DNA from: Bacillota bacterium
GTDB lineage: Bacteria > Bacillota > Dethiobacteria > DTU022
Assembly: GCA_012510325.1 (NCBI GenBank)
Contig: JAAZIG010000040.1
Span: forward strand, 1 to 7,169
Direction: 5' to 3'
Length of the DNA: 7,169 nucleotides
The first letter of the stretch is position 1, and each line of letters starts with the position of its first letter. The notes beneath the pieces are model-generated. The model searched no databases. It was given only the letters and a program-made list of their open reading frames with translations, and was not told the DNA's origin. Positions 6,183 through 7,169 of this stretch are shown here, in pieces. A program made the translations under genes and the position numbers.

Positions 6183-6212
6183 GGAACAGTAACAAGGAGG
6201 TACTGAATAGTA

Positions 6213-7133
6213 ATGGATCTTATCATCTACTTAAACGGCAGGTTTGTTTCCGAAAAAGAAGCGGTCATCTCTGTTTTTGACCACGGACTTCTTTACGGAG
6301 ACGGCGTTTTTGAGGGAATCAGGGCCTATCACAACCGCGTCTTTCGGCTGAGGGAGCATCTGCAGAGACTCTACGAATCGGCAAAATCGATCATGCTCGA
6401 GATCCCCCTCTCCCCGGAGAAGATGGAGGGTGTTGTTCTGGAGACACTGCGGCGCAATCACCTTCGCGACGCCTATATCCGCCTGGTTGTGACCAGGGGA
6501 CGGGGCGATCTGGGGCTGGATCCCCGCAAGTGTCCCGAACCCACTGTTTTCTGCATCACCTCCTCCATTCAACTCTACCCCGAGGAGCTGTACGCAAAGG
6601 GGCTGGAGGTGGTCACCGTGCCCACACCGCGCAATTACAATGAAGCGGTCAACCCGCGGATCAAGTCCCTGAATTACCTGAACAACATCATGGCAAAAAT
6701 TGAAGCCAACCTTGCCGGAACCATGGAGGCGATCATGCTCAATCCGCAGGGATATGTCGCCGAGGCGACGGGAGATAACATCTTCATGATCAAGGATGAG
6801 GTGCTGATCACCCCGCCGAAGTATGCCAATATCCTCGATGGCATCACCCGCAATACGGTGATGGAGCTGGCCCGCCGCCGCGGCATCGAGGTGCGGGAAG
6901 AGCTTTTCACCCGCCACGATCTCTATATCGCCGATCAGGTTTTTCTTACGGGAACGGCGGCGGAGCTGATTCCGGTGATCAAAATAGACGGCCGCATCAT
7001 CGGCAGCGGCAAGCCCGAGAGAATCTTCTTCGAACTGCTGGAGGATTTTCGCGAGCTGACCCGCACCGACGGTCCGCTTATCTTTACAGAGGAGGATTCA
7101 GGAGAAAAGGCGGGTGAAGCCGATGTTAAGTGA
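6213..7133 (+). CDS. ilvE: Branched-chain amino acid aminotransferase (class IV, PLP-dependent)
   Basis: 306 aa, cytoplasmic. Transfers the amino group between glutamate and the 2-oxo acids of Ile, Val and Leu, the last step of their synthesis. Seen: YLNGRFV (6-12), VFDHGLLYGDGVFEGIRAY (21-39), a RLVVTRGRGDLGLDP stretch (90-104), the catalytic PLP lysine K151 in RIKSLNYLNN, the class IV signature beginning E184 (EATGDNIF) and running through ITPP to ILDGITR (207-213), and FLTGTAAEL (244-252). These match bacterial IlvE over its full length. The C-terminal end (about 290-306) is acidic/charged and extends slightly past the usual end, where the gene overlaps ilvD. The start ATG follows AAGGAGG (6194-6200) with a rather long 12-nt spacing; an in-frame stop at 6204-6206 excludes longer forms. 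D-amino-acid aminotransferase, a relative, is less likely given the ilvD neighbour. Confidence 0.94.
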   Translation: MDLIIYLNGRFVSEKEAVISVFDHGLLYGDGVFEGIRAYHNRVFRLREHLQRLYESAKSIMLEIPLSPEKMEGVVLETLRRNHLRDAYIRLVVTRGRGDLGLDPRKCPEPTVFCITSSIQLYPEELYAKGLEVVTVPTPRNYNEAVNPRIKSLNYLNNIMAKIEANLAGTMEAIMLNPQGYVAEATGDNIFMIKDEVLITPPKYANILDGITRNTVMELARRRGIEVREELFTRHDLYIADQVFLTGTAAELIPVIKIDGRIIGSGKPERIFFELLEDFRELTRTDGPLIFTEEDSGEKAGEADVK

Positions 7134-7169
7134 TCTGGTGAAAAAAGGTCTGGAGAAGGCGCCGCACCG
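7123..7169 (+). CDS. ilvD: Dihydroxy-acid dehydratase, N-terminal fragment cut by the window end
   Basis: Only 15 codons are visible: MLSDLVKKGLEKAPH, with the next codon beginning CG (Arg). This is the characteristic IlvD/Edd opening (M-x-SD-x-x-KKG-x-E-x-APHR). IlvD is a cytoplasmic Fe-S enzyme that dehydrates 2,3-dihydroxy acids to the 2-oxo acids that IlvE aminates. The ATG lies inside the 3' end of ilvE, overlapping it by 11 nt in another frame, so translation is probably coupled. No strong Shine-Dalgarno is seen; GGGTGAAG lies just upstream. Confidence rests on a short stretch plus the ilvE context. Confidence 0.82.
   Translation, partial: MLSDLVKKGLEKAPH

Larger units (their letters stand above)
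5559..6212. other. 654-bp gene-poor interval: MATE upstream leader and ilvE leader
   Basis: No conventional gene fits here on either strand. The part from 5559 to about 5745 is GC-rich with several short inverted repeats, and would be the 5' leader of the MATE mRNA. The part from about 5750 to 6050 is AT-rich and holds divergent promoter candidates. The part from about 5890 to 6212 is the ilvE leader, with a short Ile-rich frame, palindromes and an intrinsic terminator. I found no T-box consensus (AGGGUGGNACCGCG-like) on the plus strand and no riboswitch class I could recognise on the minus strand. Confidence 0.7.

Overview
The window looks like a chromosomal segment of a moderately GC-rich Gram-positive bacterium. 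A Clostridia / Peptococcaceae-type Firmicute is my best guess. The grounds are strong Shine-Dalgarno sites (AAAGGAGG, AAGGAGG), two sigma-A-type promoters of TTGACA-N18-TATACT form, a PgsA/CapA-type lipoprotein, and an IlvE whose sequence style matches Firmicute branched-chain aminotransferases. The taxonomic call is inference. No rRNA, tRNA, CRISPR array, insertion sequence or phage gene is visible.

Layout. Positions 1-121 hold no convincing gene. A QueG-like double [4Fe-4S] protein (COG1600 type) lies on the minus strand (122-1243). It is divergent from a CapA-family lipoprotein on the plus strand (1470-2516), with 226 bp between them. A hairpin directly after capA is followed at once by a near-consensus promoter and a 14-TM DHA2-type MFS efflux transporter (2663-4117). 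Facing it on the minus strand is a MATE-family efflux transporter (4191-5558). The region 5559-6212 is AT-richer in its centre and has no conventional gene. It carries the upstream region of the MATE gene on one strand. On the other strand it carries a long leader (about 320 nt) for a branched-chain amino acid operon: ilvE (6213-7133) overlapping ilvD (from 7123, cut by the window end).

How the genes relate. ilvE and ilvD act in the same pathway. IlvD makes the branched-chain 2-oxo acids from dihydroxy acids and IlvE transaminates them to Ile, Val and Leu. The most interesting part of the window is the ilvE leader. It combines a near-consensus promoter, a 14-codon open frame with four Ile codons and one Leu codon, and an intrinsic terminator ahead of ilvE. 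An 8-nt segment just after the peptide stop is perfectly complementary to the 3' arm of that terminator. This is the layout expected of a ribosome-mediated (leader-peptide) attenuator. No T-box sequence, the usual Firmicute solution for ilv genes, can be seen. The leader ORF lacks a good ribosome-binding site, so the mechanism remains a hypothesis. The two efflux genes and capA appear to be separate transcription units, and their substrates cannot be read from sequence.
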